NCBI GenBank assembly: GCA_900539175.1
Contig: UQAW01000002.1
Coordinates: 57,749-121,748, forward strand
Source of the DNA: an uncultured Lachnospiraceae bacterium
GTDB taxonomy: Bacteria > Bacillota > Clostridia > Lachnospirales > Lachnospiraceae
Direction of reading: 5' to 3'
DNA length: 64,000 nt
Shown: positions 15,808 through 25,378 of the stretch, piece by piece
How positions within the stretch are numbered: position 1 is the first letter of the stretch
How the letters are laid out: every line of letters starts with the position of its first letter
The notes under the pieces: model-generated
What the model was told of the DNA's origin: nothing
The model's database searches: none
What the model saw: the letters and a program-made list of their open reading frames with translations, nothing else
Translations under genes and position numbers: made by a program

Positions 15808-18800
15808 TCATCGTACGTTTTTAAAATAAGTTTCCAGAATCTGCTTCATATAATAATATCGCCTCGCATAAGAGTTCTCCACACGGATTAATTCAAATCC
15901 ATGCTCCCGGCAGATTTCCTGCTTTTCCCGATCCCTCCGTTTCACGGCTTCATCTGTCATATGTTCCTTTCCATCCAGTTCAATTGCCAGTATCGGCATT
16001 TCCCTTCCGCCATATGCTTTTTCATAGATCACAAAATCAAATCTTCCGCTGTAAAACAACCGGATACCAGAAGTATTTTCCTGAAAGACCTGGGAGATTG
16101 CCACTTCTTTCTTTACAGAACATTTCCTGTTGTTATTCAGAACATTTTCCAACGCATGATTGAGAGTAAGCAGAAAAGAGGCTTCCGTCTTTGTACTGTA
16201 AGGCTTGATTCCCAACGCCCTGGAAGCCACGGTCTGGGGCGTTACTTCACACGTTCCGTTGGAACGGACATATTCCACCAGTTCATAGACATCATCTCTC
16301 TCATGTTCTCTATGAAGGCGTTCCAGATTCCGGCTGCTGCCAATGACTACCAACTGCTCCCTTGCCCTTGAAGTTGCCACATTGATCAATTCCTGATTGT
16401 TTTTCAACCAGCCATACGTCTTATCCGAGGTCTGGTCGGTCAGGGCCAGAGAAAATAAGATAATATCCTTCTCATCTCCCTGAAATGCATGAACGGTTCC
16501 ACATGTGACATGCTCCATACCATTTTCCTTCAGACGCTCGCTGATACACGCTTTCTGATTGGCAAACGGTGTGATGATACCAATTTCTTTGTCTCTATGA
16601 TTCCGGATATATTCCACAATCTCGTCCGCCTCCCGGGGGGAAGTGTTCTTGTAATCTGTACGATTATCCCCTACATCTAACATGAGCAGCGGATGCTCCG
16701 AGTGTACCTTGCTTTCAATATTCAGCTTATTGTTGTAATACTTTTTATTATTAAAGTTTATGATCTGTTCACAACAGCGATAATGATGCCGAAGCAAAAT
16801 CTCTTCACTGACCGCATCATTGGCAAGATATGCCTTATAAATGGAGTTTTTCCGATAGTCATACTCCTGTGCAACACGGTATCGCTTCTTCAGGATTTCA
16901 TTGTCCTTCTCGTCCAGAAGAATAACCGGATTCAACTGCTGGGGATCACCCACCAACATCAGATTCCTGCCGCGAATGACTGGGATCAGAGAAATTGCCA
17001 GATTACACTGACTGGCTTCATCCATAACCACCATATCAAAATAAGCTTCCGGACTGCCGATTTTATACGAGGAAATACAGGTCGTTGCCACAATCGGAAA
17101 GATATGAAGGAAACTCTTTACATTCTCAGGTCTGCTCAGATAGGTATGAAACGCCTCCACCTTTTCCTTCTCTTTTTCCATCTCCAGAATTTTCCGTAAT
17201 TCCTCATACTTTGGCTCACCAAGCCGTTTCAGATACTTTATGGATGTAAAATTCAGATACTTTTTAAATTCCTGCTCGTCATCTTCCAGCAAAGACAACG
17301 CTTCTTCGTCCGTAATCTCTCCGATCTGTTCCAATCTTCTTTCCACTGCTGCCAATTGGCGCCCCTGCAGATCTGTCTGAAAGGTTAAATGCTGATTTAC
17401 TTTCATCAGACTTTGAATTGCTTCCTTCTGCTCCCGAAGATTCAGGATTTCCTCGTGTTTTTTTAACAAATCTGTCAACTGCTGTGTCCTGTGTATCTTA
17501 TCTTCTTTGTTTCGGAGCAGAGTACTTTCATACACCTTCCATCCCCTGACGCGCTCATACAGCTCTTTGATCTCATTGAGGGACTTCGCCACCAGCTCAT
17601 CATTTCCAAGTCTTACGACTGGAAATGGAATTATCTGCCCGGATTTATAAGAGATTGTCTTTAAACTTTGTACTACAGTATCGACCGGATGATTGTTATA
17701 AGATGCCAGCAAAACTGTCTTTTCATTGAAAAAAGCAGTAATAATTGTATTGATGATGGTATAAGATTTCCCCGTTCCGGGAGGACCCTGTATGTAGGTA
17801 ACCGGATATTTTACGGCATTATGTATCGCAAGCAGTTGATCCAGATTCGCCTGACGTTTCAGCAGCGTGATTGGATAATCCTTTCTTCGGACCGGACGGC
17901 TTGTCATCTTTCCAAAGAACGCTTTAACCGGATTTGTAACACTGCCCTCCTCAAACATTTTCACAATTGCTCCATATTCCGTATCCAAATCCACCTTAAT
18001 ATCAGAGGCCAATGCAATCAGATACGGGCGGTCATCTACCCCTTCCAGGTGTCGGTTATTTTCTGTAATCCTGTCCTTTATGATCTCCCGGTTTCTCTCA
18101 AAATCTTTCAGCAAATCAAAATCACAAGGTTCCAGAAACTTCCGGATACTCTGCCGTTCTCCGTCTACCGTGAACTCTCTGCAAATTGTAATATCATCCG
18201 AAGGCTTTAAAGCATGCTGTTTCACATCCAGAAAAAGCCTCCGATAAGCAAGTACATATAACGGCTCCTTTCCCGACTTTTTCCCCTTTCCATAGACCGG
18301 TACGCTTAAAACATTCATACAAAGCTGCTTTAATTTGTAATTCTTCTGAAGATTCCCCCTTGTTGCCTCTTCCTGAAAACAATTCACGATTTCCCCAAAC
18401 TGCCGATCATCTAAGAGATACCTGTCTCCTGAAAAGCAATCACAATCCAGACGATGAATCAGAGAATAATCATATTGATAAGGCTGCGTATCCAGACGGT
18501 TGCACTCAATCAGATAATTTAGGATTTTCAGATTGGCAGTATGTCCGAACATCGGCTCATACTTCTCAGGATTCTCATCAATATCTTTCAGAAGATAAGC
18601 ATTCACCTGATAATAGGAGCCTTCGACCACAGAAGAGGACAAAATTGAGTCCAGATAGACACACTTCAAATTCAACACCGTAAAATCTGCCAGATGAAAT
18701 CCCTCAACACTTAAGGATCTGTGACGTACGTCTATATTTTGTACCGCAATCCAATATCTGGTTATTTTCTGCTCTTTATTCCTGTATTCAATACTCAGCC

Positions 18801-18855
18801 ATTTCCCTTCATGAATGGCTTTAAAAATGTTCTGTGTATTCCGATCCCGACCCAT
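15808..18855 (-). CDS. SF1 (UPF1/DNA2-like) helicase with C-terminal nuclease-like domain
   Basis: The 1015-aa protein has an N-terminal part resembling a WYL-like or SH3-like fold (AIHEGKWLSIEYRNKEQK, about 12-29), then an SF1 helicase core: Walker A GPPGTGKSYTIINT at about 357-370, a long coiled-coil insertion, Walker B VVMDEASQCN, motif III LVGDPQQLNPV, and a C-terminal core with VGTSRAREQL-like NVATSRAREQLVVIG. It ends with a DUF2726-like PD-(D/E)XK region (AIELDGKEHMTDEAVKRRDR). This helicase-nuclease layout occurs in DNA repair and phage-defence proteins; which applies here is unknown. I prefer the ATG at 18855, after GGATGGAG, because the longer frame (18930) would overlap the ZIP gene. 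Confidence 0.82.
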   Translation of the reverse strand: MGRDRNTQNIFKAIHEGKWLSIEYRNKEQKITRYWIAVQNIDVRHRSLSVEGFHLADFTVLNLKCVYLDSILSSSVVEGSYYQVNAYLLKDIDENPEKYEPMFGHTANLKILNYLIECNRLDTQPYQYDYSLIHRLDCDCFSGDRYLLDDRQFGEIVNCFQEEATRGNLQKNYKLKQLCMNVLSVPVYGKGKKSGKEPLYVLAYRRLFLDVKQHALKPSDDITICREFTVDGERQSIRKFLEPCDFDLLKDFERNREIIKDRITENNRHLEGVDDRPYLIALASDIKVDLDTEYGAIVKMFEEGSVTNPVKAFFGKMTSRPVRRKDYPITLLKRQANLDQLLAIHNAVKYPVTYIQGPPGTGKSYTIINTIITAFFNEKTVLLASYNNHPVDTVVQSLKTISYKSGQIIPFPVVRLGNDELVAKSLNEIKELYERVRGWKVYESTLLRNKEDKIHRTQQLTDLLKKHEEILNLREQKEAIQSLMKVNQHLTFQTDLQGRQLAAVERRLEQIGEITDEEALSLLEDDEQEFKKYLNFTSIKYLKRLGEPKYEELRKILEMEKEKEKVEAFHTYLSRPENVKSFLHIFPIVATTCISSYKIGSPEAYFDMVVMDEASQCNLAISLIPVIRGRNLMLVGDPQQLNPVILLDEKDNEILKKRYRVAQEYDYRKNSIYKAYLANDAVSEEILLRHHYRCCEQIINFNNKKYYNNKLNIESKVHSEHPLLMLDVGDNRTDYKNTSPREADEIVEYIRNHRDKEIGIITPFANQKACISERLKENGMEHVTCGTVHAFQGDEKDIILFSLALTDQTSDKTYGWLKNNQELINVATSRAREQLVVIGSSRNLERLHREHERDDVYELVEYVRSNGTCEVTPQTVASRALGIKPYSTKTEASFLLTLNHALENVLNNNRKCSVKKEVAISQVFQENTSGIRLFYSGRFDFVIYEKAYGGREMPILAIELDGKEHMTDEAVKRRDREKQEICREHGFELIRVENSYARRYYYMKQILETYFKNVR

Positions 18856-18913
18856 GAATCTCCATCCTTCTAATCTTATCACTCTTTTGTAACAATTCCG
18901 TAAATGCCAAAAC

Positions 18914-19699
18914 TTACCCCAATGCCACATCCAACATCATCATAACCACAAATCCTGCCAGCACGCCCGCTGACGCCAATTGTTTATTATCCCGAAACGA
19001 TTCCGGAATCAGTTCCGAACATACCACTGAAATCATAGCTCCCGCTGAAAAGGACAAAACGATCGGCAAAGCGGACTGCACGGTAATTGCAAATAAGGCC
19101 CCAAAAACCCCTGCTACAGGTTCCACAATTCCTGAAAACTGCCCCACCAGAAAACTTTTCCATCTGCCGGCGCCTTCCCTTCGAAGGGGCATGGCTACGC
19201 AGGTCCCCTCCGGGAAATTCTGGATTCCAATTCCGACTGCCAACATCACCGCTCCAATTAAGGATGTTCCTCCATCCATTGCCGCACTGCCGAATGCGAC
19301 GCCCACCGCCAATCCTTCCGGAATATTGTGCAGCGTCACAGCCGTAGTCAACAGTACGCAGCGCCTCCATCCATTGCCCCGCGCCTGGGAACACTGCTTC
19401 TTTGCCAGGACGATATCAGATACCATAATAAACATTCCGCCCAACAAAAATCCTGCTGCTGCAGTCAGGGCTGCATTTCCCCCCTGCTCCTCAGCCTGTG
19501 CAATCGCCGGTTCCAGAAGCGACCAGTAAGATGCAGCGATCATCACACCGGCTGCGAAGCCCATCATCACATCCATCACCTTCTGATTCATCCGCTTAAT
19601 AAAGAACACAAGAGAAGCCCCAAGCACTGTCACTGCGTATGTAAACATCGTTGCAAGAAATCCCTGCATTACCGGATGCAGACCTGAAAACCACCCCAT
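18914..19699 (-). CDS. ZIP-family divalent metal transporter
   Basis: The 261-aa integral membrane protein has about eight hydrophobic segments and the ZIP signatures HNIPEGLAVGVAFG (about 126-139) and NFPEGTCVAMPL in the next helix, which line the binuclear metal path. It is likely a zinc (or iron/manganese) importer of the ZupT/GufA branch. AGAGGG precedes the ATG. The helicase gene begins 58 nt after its stop, so the two may be co-transcribed, though no functional link is apparent. Confidence 0.92.
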   Translation of the reverse strand: MGWFSGLHPVMQGFLATMFTYAVTVLGASLVFFIKRMNQKVMDVMMGFAAGVMIAASYWSLLEPAIAQAEEQGGNAALTAAAGFLLGGMFIMVSDIVLAKKQCSQARGNGWRRCVLLTTAVTLHNIPEGLAVGVAFGSAAMDGGTSLIGAVMLAVGIGIQNFPEGTCVAMPLRREGAGRWKSFLVGQFSGIVEPVAGVFGALFAITVQSALPIVLSFSAGAMISVVCSELIPESFRDNKQLASAGVLAGFVVMMMLDVALG

Positions 19700-19835
19700 A
19701 TCAACCCTCTGAATCTTATCCAGTTATTTTATAATATGCAGATGCCAATAGAGGGTTCCTGAAAATACTATATGGTGATGTCTGCTTAATATTATACCGC
19801 AGTTCCTGTGAATACTCTACTCCAAAAAAGTCTTA

Positions 19836-19864
19836 TTGACATTTTCCCAAATTTTCACTATACT
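19836..19864 (+). promoter_or_regulatory. Sigma-A promoter of the thi operon
   Basis: TTGACA (19836-19841), a 17-nt spacer and TATACT (19859-19864) lie upstream of thiS. Transcription would begin near 19871 and give a roughly 135-nt leader. In the same gap, 19769-19785 is a 17-nt match, inverted, to the hairpin flank of repeat family A. Confidence 0.75.
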
Positions 19865-19871
19865 GGATACT

Positions 19872-19997
19872 GTAAATGAAGCAGGTCTTAACTTGCACAA
19901 ACTATAAACAGAAAAACTACTGAGAGTGAACAAGAGTTCATGAAGGGGTACACCACCGCGGGTGTATTTCTTTGTGAACTCTTTTTTATTTCTGGAA
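19872..19997 (+). promoter_or_regulatory. thi operon leader with attenuator-type terminator
   Basis: The leader holds a small hairpin (GCAGGT/ACTTGC near 19880) and a larger one at 19932-19983: AAGAGTTCA with TGAACTCTT, and inner TACACC with GGTGTA around ACCGCG, followed by TTTTTT. This is a terminator located before thiS, so expression is likely attenuated. It lacks the TPP riboswitch core. ACCGCGGG recalls a T-box antiterminator, but the conserved TGGN bulge is absent and the leader is short. The ligand is unknown. Confidence 0.55.
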
Positions 19998-20007
19998 AGG
20001 AGGGTTT

Positions 20008-20205
20008 ATGATTACTGTAAATGGAAAAAAGGTGCAAATCAGCCGTTCTCTTACTGTGACTGAATATCTGGAAGAAAATCATTACCAGCAGAATCGAATT
20101 GCGGTGGAGATAAACGGTAAGATTCTTCCAAAATCTGCTTACGCTTCTGTCACACTGAAGGAGGGCGATGTACTGGAAATCGTAAGTTTTGTAGGAGGTG
20201 GCTGA
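20008..20205 (+). CDS. thiS: Sulfur carrier protein ThiS
   Basis: The 65-aa ubiquitin-like protein ends in VSFVGGG, giving the C-terminal Gly-Gly that becomes a thiocarboxylate sulfur donor for the thiazole ring of thiamine. It starts MITVNGKKVQISRSLTVTEY, typical of ThiS. A GGAAAGGAGGG site precedes the ATG. It opens the thiSFGH operon, with thiF only 3 nt downstream. Confidence 0.93.
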   Translation: MITVNGKKVQISRSLTVTEYLEENHYQQNRIAVEINGKILPKSAYASVTLKEGDVLEIVSFVGGG

Positions 20206-20208
20206 TTC

Positions 20209-20847
20209 ATGACAATATTTACGAAAGAACAAATCACACAGGCGCTGAATGAACGTCATTCTCCTGAGACACAGAAACGATTATCTCAGGGGAAAGTTGC
20301 CATCGCCGGGCTTGGCGGCCTTGGTTCCAATGTTGCCTTCTCCCTGGCGCGTATCGGTGTGGGACATCTGCACCTGATTGATTTCGATGTTGTTGACCTT
20401 ACAAATCTGAACCGTCAACAGTATTCTCTGGAACATGTGGGTATGTATAAGACGGATGCACTGAAAGCTCAGCTTCTTCATATCAATCCCTACCTGAGTA
20501 TCCGCACCGACTGTGTCCGGGTAAACGAGCAAAACTTAAGAGAACTTTTTCTGCCAGATGATATCATCTGCGAAGCATTTGATCAGCCGGAGGCAAAAGC
20601 AACACTTGTCAGCGGTATTCTGGAACATTTTCCGGAAAAGAGACTGGTAGCTGCCTCAGGACTTGCCGGCTATGAAAGCAGCAACCTCATTCATACCCGC
20701 AGGATCTCCCGCAACTTTTACTTATGCGGTGATGAGATTACGGAAGCGGTCTATGGAAAAGGGCTGATGGCCCCAAGAGCCGCCCTTTGTGCCGCTCACG
20801 AAGCCAATATGATTACACGCTTGCTCTTAGACGAAGAAGACGCATAA
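20209..20847 (+). CDS. thiF: ThiS adenylyltransferase ThiF
   Basis: The 212-aa E1-like enzyme has the nucleotide-binding GLGGLGSNVAFSLARIG loop (about 33-49), DFDVVDLTNLNRQQY with the catalytic Arg region, and a shortened C-terminus typical of the clostridial ThiF branch. It activates the ThiS C-terminus with ATP for sulfur transfer. The start lies 3 nt after the thiS stop, with AGGAGG inside the end of thiS, so the two are translationally coupled. Confidence 0.92.
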   Translation: MTIFTKEQITQALNERHSPETQKRLSQGKVAIAGLGGLGSNVAFSLARIGVGHLHLIDFDVVDLTNLNRQQYSLEHVGMYKTDALKAQLLHINPYLSIRTDCVRVNEQNLRELFLPDDIICEAFDQPEAKATLVSGILEHFPEKRLVAASGLAGYESSNLIHTRRISRNFYLCGDEITEAVYGKGLMAPRAALCAAHEANMITRLLLDEEDA

Positions 20848-20898
20848 CAAACTCTTTATAATAAACAGACCTCATCATACATGAAAGAAGGAACGAAT

Positions 20899-21684
20899 AT
20901 GAATCAAAAAGAAGACAAACTCATCCTGGGAGGACATGAATTCACGTCCCGCTTTATCCTTGGTTCCGGAAAATTTTCTCTGGATCTGGTAAAGGCTTGT
21001 ATTGAAAAAGCAGGAGCCCAGATCATCACCCTTGCCCTGCGCCGTGCCAATGAGGGCGGCCTGGCTAATATTCTGGATTACATTCCGGACAATATTACAC
21101 TTCTGCCCAACACTTCCGGTGCAAGAAATGCCGAAGAGGCGGTCCGGATTGCCCGTCTCTCCCGTGAAATAGGATGCGGAGACTTTGTAAAGCTTGAAGT
21201 CATTCATGATTCCAAATACCTGCTGCCTGACAACTACGAGACAATCAAGGCTACGGAAATCCTTGCAAAAGAAGGTTTCATTGTCATGCCTTATATGTAC
21301 CCGGACTTAAATGCTGCCAGGGACTTAGTAAATGCGGGAGCCTCCTGCATCATGCCTCTTGGCGCTCCCATCGGCTCCAATAAAGGGCTTTGTACAAAAG
21401 ATTTTATCCGGATTCTGATTGACGAAATTGATCTTCCAATTATTGTGGATGCAGGAATCGGACGCCCCTCTCAGGCCTGTGAAGCCATGGAAATGGGTGC
21501 CTCAGCAGTCATGGCGAACACTGCCATCGCTACTGCCGGAGATATTCCCGCAATGGCTGAAGCATTTAAATGGGCGATCAATGCCGGTAGAAGCGCCTAC
21601 CTGTCCGGGCTTGGAAGAACACTCGAGCAAGGTGCCAGCGCCTCTTCTCCGCTGACCGGATTTTTACAGGATCAGGAGGCATAA
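20899..21684 (+). CDS. thiG: Thiazole synthase ThiG
   Basis: The 261-aa TIM-barrel enzyme condenses deoxyxylulose-5-phosphate, dehydroglycine and ThiS-thiocarboxylate to the thiamine thiazole. Motifs seen are GGHEFTSRFILGSGKF at the N-terminus, LLPNTSGARNAEEAVR, MPLGAPIGSNKGL and VDAGIGRPSQA. I use the ATG at 20899, preceded by AAGAAGGAA; an in-frame ATG at 20881 precedes that site. It starts 51 nt after thiF, and thiH follows after 3 nt. Confidence 0.96.
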   Translation: MNQKEDKLILGGHEFTSRFILGSGKFSLDLVKACIEKAGAQIITLALRRANEGGLANILDYIPDNITLLPNTSGARNAEEAVRIARLSREIGCGDFVKLEVIHDSKYLLPDNYETIKATEILAKEGFIVMPYMYPDLNAARDLVNAGASCIMPLGAPIGSNKGLCTKDFIRILIDEIDLPIIVDAGIGRPSQACEAMEMGASAVMANTAIATAGDIPAMAEAFKWAINAGRSAYLSGLGRTLEQGASASSPLTGFLQDQEA

Positions 21685-21687
21685 TTT

Positions 21688-22902
21688 ATGGAAAAGGAAC
21701 ACTTGAATGAAAGCATTTTAAGCAAGGAAATTCTGGAGGATCAGAAAAAAAACCGGATTGACCACATGAGGTATCTGCCCGGCATGGAGATATTGGAATC
21801 GGATGTGATGGATCAGGTAATCACAGCTATGAACGGTTACGATTATCATCGTTATACCAAAGCGGATGTGCGCCGTGCCATCACCCGCGAAAACCGCACA
21901 CCGGAGGACTTTGCCGCACTTCTCTCACCGGCAGCACTTCCCCTTCTGGAAGAAATTGCACAGGCAGCCCGTCTGGAAACCCGAAAACATTTCGGCAACA
22001 GCATCTACATGTTTACACCGATTTATATCGCAAACTACTGTGAAAACTATTGCATCTACTGTGGTTTCAACTGCCACAATAAGATTAAACGTGCACAATT
22101 AAACCCGGAAGAAATCGAGAAAGAAATGACTGCCATTGCCCGGACGGGTCTGCAGGAAATTCTGATTCTTACCGGCGAAAGCCGTACAAAATCAGACGTT
22201 GCCTACATTGGTGAAGCCTGCAAAATCGCACGGAAATACTTTAAGGTCATTGGTCTGGAAGTCTACCCGATGAACGCTGATGAGTATGCCTATCTTCACG
22301 CATGCGGCGCCGATTATGTCACCGTCTTCCAGGAAACCTATAACTCTGATAAATACGAAACGCTGCATCTGGCGGGTCACAAACGCATCTTTCCCTATCG
22401 CCTGAATGCCCAGGAACGGGCTCTGAAAGGAGGCATGCGCGGCGTGGGATTCGCCGCACTTCTGGGATTGGATGACTTCCGCAAGGATGCCTTCGCAACC
22501 GGATATCATGCTTACCTCCTGCAGCGTAAATACCCTCATGCAGAAATTGCCTTCTCCTGTCCAAGGCTCCGTCCCATCATCAATAACGACCGAATCAATC
22601 CCATGGATGTCCACGAAGCCCAGCTTCTGCAGGTAATCTGTGCTTATCGGCTCTTCCTGCCATTTGCTGCTATCACCGTATCCACAAGGGAATGCGCCCG
22701 CGTGCGTGACAATCTGGTAAAGATTGCAGCCACCAAAATCTCTGCCGGAGTCAGCACCGGAATCGGAGGTCATGTGGATGATATCGAAGACAAAGGCGAT
22801 GACCAGTTTGAGATCTCCGATGGAAGGTCTGTAGACGAAGTCTATCACATGCTTCTGGAGCAGCATCTTCAGCCTGTCATGAACGATTCTTTATACGTTT
22901 GA
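21688..22902 (+). CDS. thiH: 2-iminoacetate (dehydroglycine) synthase ThiH
   Basis: The 404-aa radical-SAM enzyme cleaves tyrosine to dehydroglycine and p-cresol for ThiG. The cluster motif C-x3-C-x2-C is visible as CENYCIYC (about 112-119) with the flanking YIANY and GFNCHNKI, and the barrel contains LILTGES and GLEVYPM. Use of ThiH rather than ThiO fits an anaerobe. It closes the operon; the converging MATE gene ends 16 nt away, leaving no room for a separate terminator. Confidence 0.95.
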   Translation: MEKEHLNESILSKEILEDQKKNRIDHMRYLPGMEILESDVMDQVITAMNGYDYHRYTKADVRRAITRENRTPEDFAALLSPAALPLLEEIAQAARLETRKHFGNSIYMFTPIYIANYCENYCIYCGFNCHNKIKRAQLNPEEIEKEMTAIARTGLQEILILTGESRTKSDVAYIGEACKIARKYFKVIGLEVYPMNADEYAYLHACGADYVTVFQETYNSDKYETLHLAGHKRIFPYRLNAQERALKGGMRGVGFAALLGLDDFRKDAFATGYHAYLLQRKYPHAEIAFSCPRLRPIINNDRINPMDVHEAQLLQVICAYRLFLPFAAITVSTRECARVRDNLVKIAATKISAGVSTGIGGHVDDIEDKGDDQFEISDGRSVDEVYHMLLEQHLQPVMNDSLYV

Positions 22903-22918
22903 CTTTTTGCTCCTTTCT

Positions 22919-24277
22919 TCAGGTACGCTCCAGTTTTTTGAACATCCGGCGCAATACCAAAACTGCCGCCGCCGCCAATACTACCTCTGCTGCAAACTGC
23001 GCATACGCCAGCCCATACAGGGGAAAAAGTGCATTTAAAATATATAATGCCGGAATCTCCAGAATGATTTTACGCATAATCGCAAATAGCAAAGCTTCTT
23101 TTCCCATTCCTACTGCCTGGAACACACCTACCGCCAGAAAATCCATACATAAAAACGGCAGTCCCAGGCAGAAACCCCGCAGAAATCTGGTTCCGTATGC
23201 CACAATCGCTTCATTTTTCATAAACAAGGAGATCAATGGTTCAGCGCCAACATAATAACCGATTGCGACCATCGTCAGAAAACCTAAGCTGGCTTTCGCA
23301 GAAAAGAAGAGCGTGTTTTTCATTCGCTTATGATTGCCGCTGGCATAATTGTAACTAATCAGCGGCATAATTCCCTGTGACAGACCCAGGGCAATATACA
23401 TGGGAATCATATTGATCTTCTGCGTAATTCCCATAGCTGCTACCGCATCAGCACCAGCTGCTGCGGTAAAGTTATTTAAAATCGTCATACCGGTTACATT
23501 TAACAGATTCTGAATGGAAGCCGGAATCCCCACACCACATACACCCAATACAATTGATTTTTTCAAACTGAATTTTCCAGGATGGATACAGACATAAGTG
23601 CTTCTCCGCCTTACGAACAGAAGAACAAAAAAATACATACATGCCACACAGTTTGACAAAAATGTAGCCATTCCTGCACCTGCCGCTCCCATATTCAGAC
23701 CCCATGGAAGAATAAAGACAGGATCCAGCACAATATTCAGCAGACATCCGCTCATCGTTCCGATACTTGCATGAAGCGAGGCCCCCTCTGACCGTACCAG
23801 ATAAGCCAGTACCACATTCAAAATCGCCGGAACCGCACCGTAATTGACGGTCCACTTCAGATATGCACCAGTAGCCGCCGCAGTTTCCGCATCTGCACCC
23901 AGCAGATTTAATAACGGCTGTTTTCCTACGATGCAAAGCAGTGAAAATATCACACCGCCAAGCAAAGAACAATAGAATCCGAATGCCGAGCTCCGATATA
24001 CGGTATCATAATCCTTTTTCCCAAGCGCACGGCTCATCATACTGGAACTTCCAACGCCAAACAGGTTATTCACCGCATTGAACGCCAGCAATACCGGAGC
24101 CGCCAGTGTTACGGCTGCATTCTGTATGGGATCATTGACCATTCCCACAAAATACGTATCCGCCAGATTATAGAGTACCATCACCAGTGAACTTAAGATT
24201 GTCGGCACTGCCAATTGTGCCACTGCCTTTGGCACAGGTACTTTTTCAAATAGCTCCACTTTATTATTATCCTGCAT
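22919..24277 (-). CDS. MATE-family efflux transporter
   Basis: The 452-aa protein has about twelve hydrophobic segments in two repeats and the MATE N-terminal pattern (VPKAVAQLAVPTILSSLVMV, LADTYFVGMVND). MATE proteins export drugs or metabolites using a Na+ or H+ gradient; the substrate here is unknown. GGAGG precedes the ATG. It is monocistronic. Two more MATE genes lie at 25379 and 51084; they are diverged in sequence, so they are not recent duplicates. Confidence 0.93.
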   Translation of the reverse strand: MQDNNKVELFEKVPVPKAVAQLAVPTILSSLVMVLYNLADTYFVGMVNDPIQNAAVTLAAPVLLAFNAVNNLFGVGSSSMMSRALGKKDYDTVYRSSAFGFYCSLLGGVIFSLLCIVGKQPLLNLLGADAETAAATGAYLKWTVNYGAVPAILNVVLAYLVRSEGASLHASIGTMSGCLLNIVLDPVFILPWGLNMGAAGAGMATFLSNCVACMYFFVLLFVRRRSTYVCIHPGKFSLKKSIVLGVCGVGIPASIQNLLNVTGMTILNNFTAAAGADAVAAMGITQKINMIPMYIALGLSQGIMPLISYNYASGNHKRMKNTLFFSAKASLGFLTMVAIGYYVGAEPLISLFMKNEAIVAYGTRFLRGFCLGLPFLCMDFLAVGVFQAVGMGKEALLFAIMRKIILEIPALYILNALFPLYGLAYAQFAAEVVLAAAAVLVLRRMFKKLERT

Positions 24278-24538
24278 CGCTTTACCTCCACTGCATTATC
24301 CATCCTTTTAAAATGAATCAACAAGTACAGTATATCACAAAAATACCGTAAGTTTCAGCCTGTCTTGAATTTCCCCCTATTTTTCTTATTCGTATGCAGC
24401 ATGGCAATCCGCATATAAGCAAAAGAGAGTTCTGCCGGAGTTCAGTCTTCCTCCATTACCTGTATATCTGCCATACAGACAGGATCAGATATCCGGAAAG
24501 AACCTGCATCCGCAAACCCTCTTTTCTTTCATAATATG

Positions 24539-24661
24539 ATGATACCAGGGTCAAAAGGTTATGCGTTTCATGCTTGCATGAAAAAGCATGACTTTGGGAC
24601 CCGTAAAACATGAGAAAGTAGCCCGAACAGGGCAGATTTCGAATGTTTTTAGGATTGCTCC
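24539..24661. repeat. Dispersed intergenic repeat, family B, copy 2 (partial, inverted)
   Basis: Read on the minus strand it matches the right two-thirds of copy 1 (3542-3738): GCAATCCTAAAA, a variable stretch, CAAAGTCATGCTTTTTCATG, the CATGC palindrome, and the TIR-like end. It stops just short of the next gene's stop codon at 24667 and lacks the other terminal repeat. The remaining gap 24278-24538 holds no gene I can support. Confidence 0.6.
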
Positions 24662-24666
24662 GTTTT

Positions 24667-25281
24667 TTATGCCATAACCGTCACAAGGATATTCAGTACC
24701 CAAAGAATAATTGCAAGAACTGCACCTGTGATACAGAGAATCTTGCCGACACCCGCCTGCTTTGCCAGGCTGGAACCGGAACCCATTCTTGCTCTGGAAA
24801 AACCGAGACAAGCCAGAAGAATACTGAGTAACGGTAACCAACAAAGTACCAGACTCAATGTTCCAAATACCAGTGCCATATTGGCAGCGCCTCTGTTATC
24901 TACTGTCCGTACCGGTATCATCTGCGGCTCACCCGTCATACTCTTTGAACCGTGCTCCATAGGTATTTCCTGCTGCAGCGCATCAAACAACTGCTCCAGA
25001 CTTTCCCTATATGGCTTCTTATTCGCACACCCTACAAAACCATCCAGATTCCATTCTCCCCCGAATGTTCCCTTCATCCACGCTTCCAGATGAAATACAC
25101 CATTCGTATAAGACCACTTCAGGTATTTGTACCCTTCCATCATCGCATCTCCAGTTCGATATGCCGGCTCACCTTTCCAATCAGCCATTATAAACTGGTT
25201 CTTTTTCAAAAAATCATTCATTAAAAAATGAACAAAATCATCCGGCTTATTCAAAACAAGATCTTTTGTATATCTGGCCAT
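24667..25281 (-). CDS. Uncharacterised protein with two C-terminal membrane helices (DUF4190-like)
   Basis: The 204-aa protein has a soluble N-terminal half (about 1-125, with WKGEPAYRTGD and TFGGEWNLDGF) and two hydrophobic segments at the C-terminus (MALVFGTLSLVLCWLPLLSI and ILCITGAVLAIILWVLNILV) separated by a short LGFSRARMGSGSSLAKQAG loop. The two-helix unit resembles DUF4190. I chose the ATG at 25281, after GAGGTG. No function is known, and the neighbours give no clear clue. Confidence 0.65.
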   Translation of the reverse strand: MARYTKDLVLNKPDDFVHFLMNDFLKKNQFIMADWKGEPAYRTGDAMMEGYKYLKWSYTNGVFHLEAWMKGTFGGEWNLDGFVGCANKKPYRESLEQLFDALQQEIPMEHGSKSMTGEPQMIPVRTVDNRGAANMALVFGTLSLVLCWLPLLSILLACLGFSRARMGSGSSLAKQAGVGKILCITGAVLAIILWVLNILVTVMA

Positions 25282-25378
25282 CTTCTGCACCTCGCTCCTC
25301 ATGATTTGTACTTATTTCTTCACACTCTGAACAGACTATCATGAATTTCAGAAGAAATCAACTCCACTTTTTATATCT

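Noticed and set aside
19872..19997. TPP riboswitch upstream of thiS
   Set aside because: CTGAGA is present but the conserved P4/P5 core is not, and the leader is too short to hold the aptamer.
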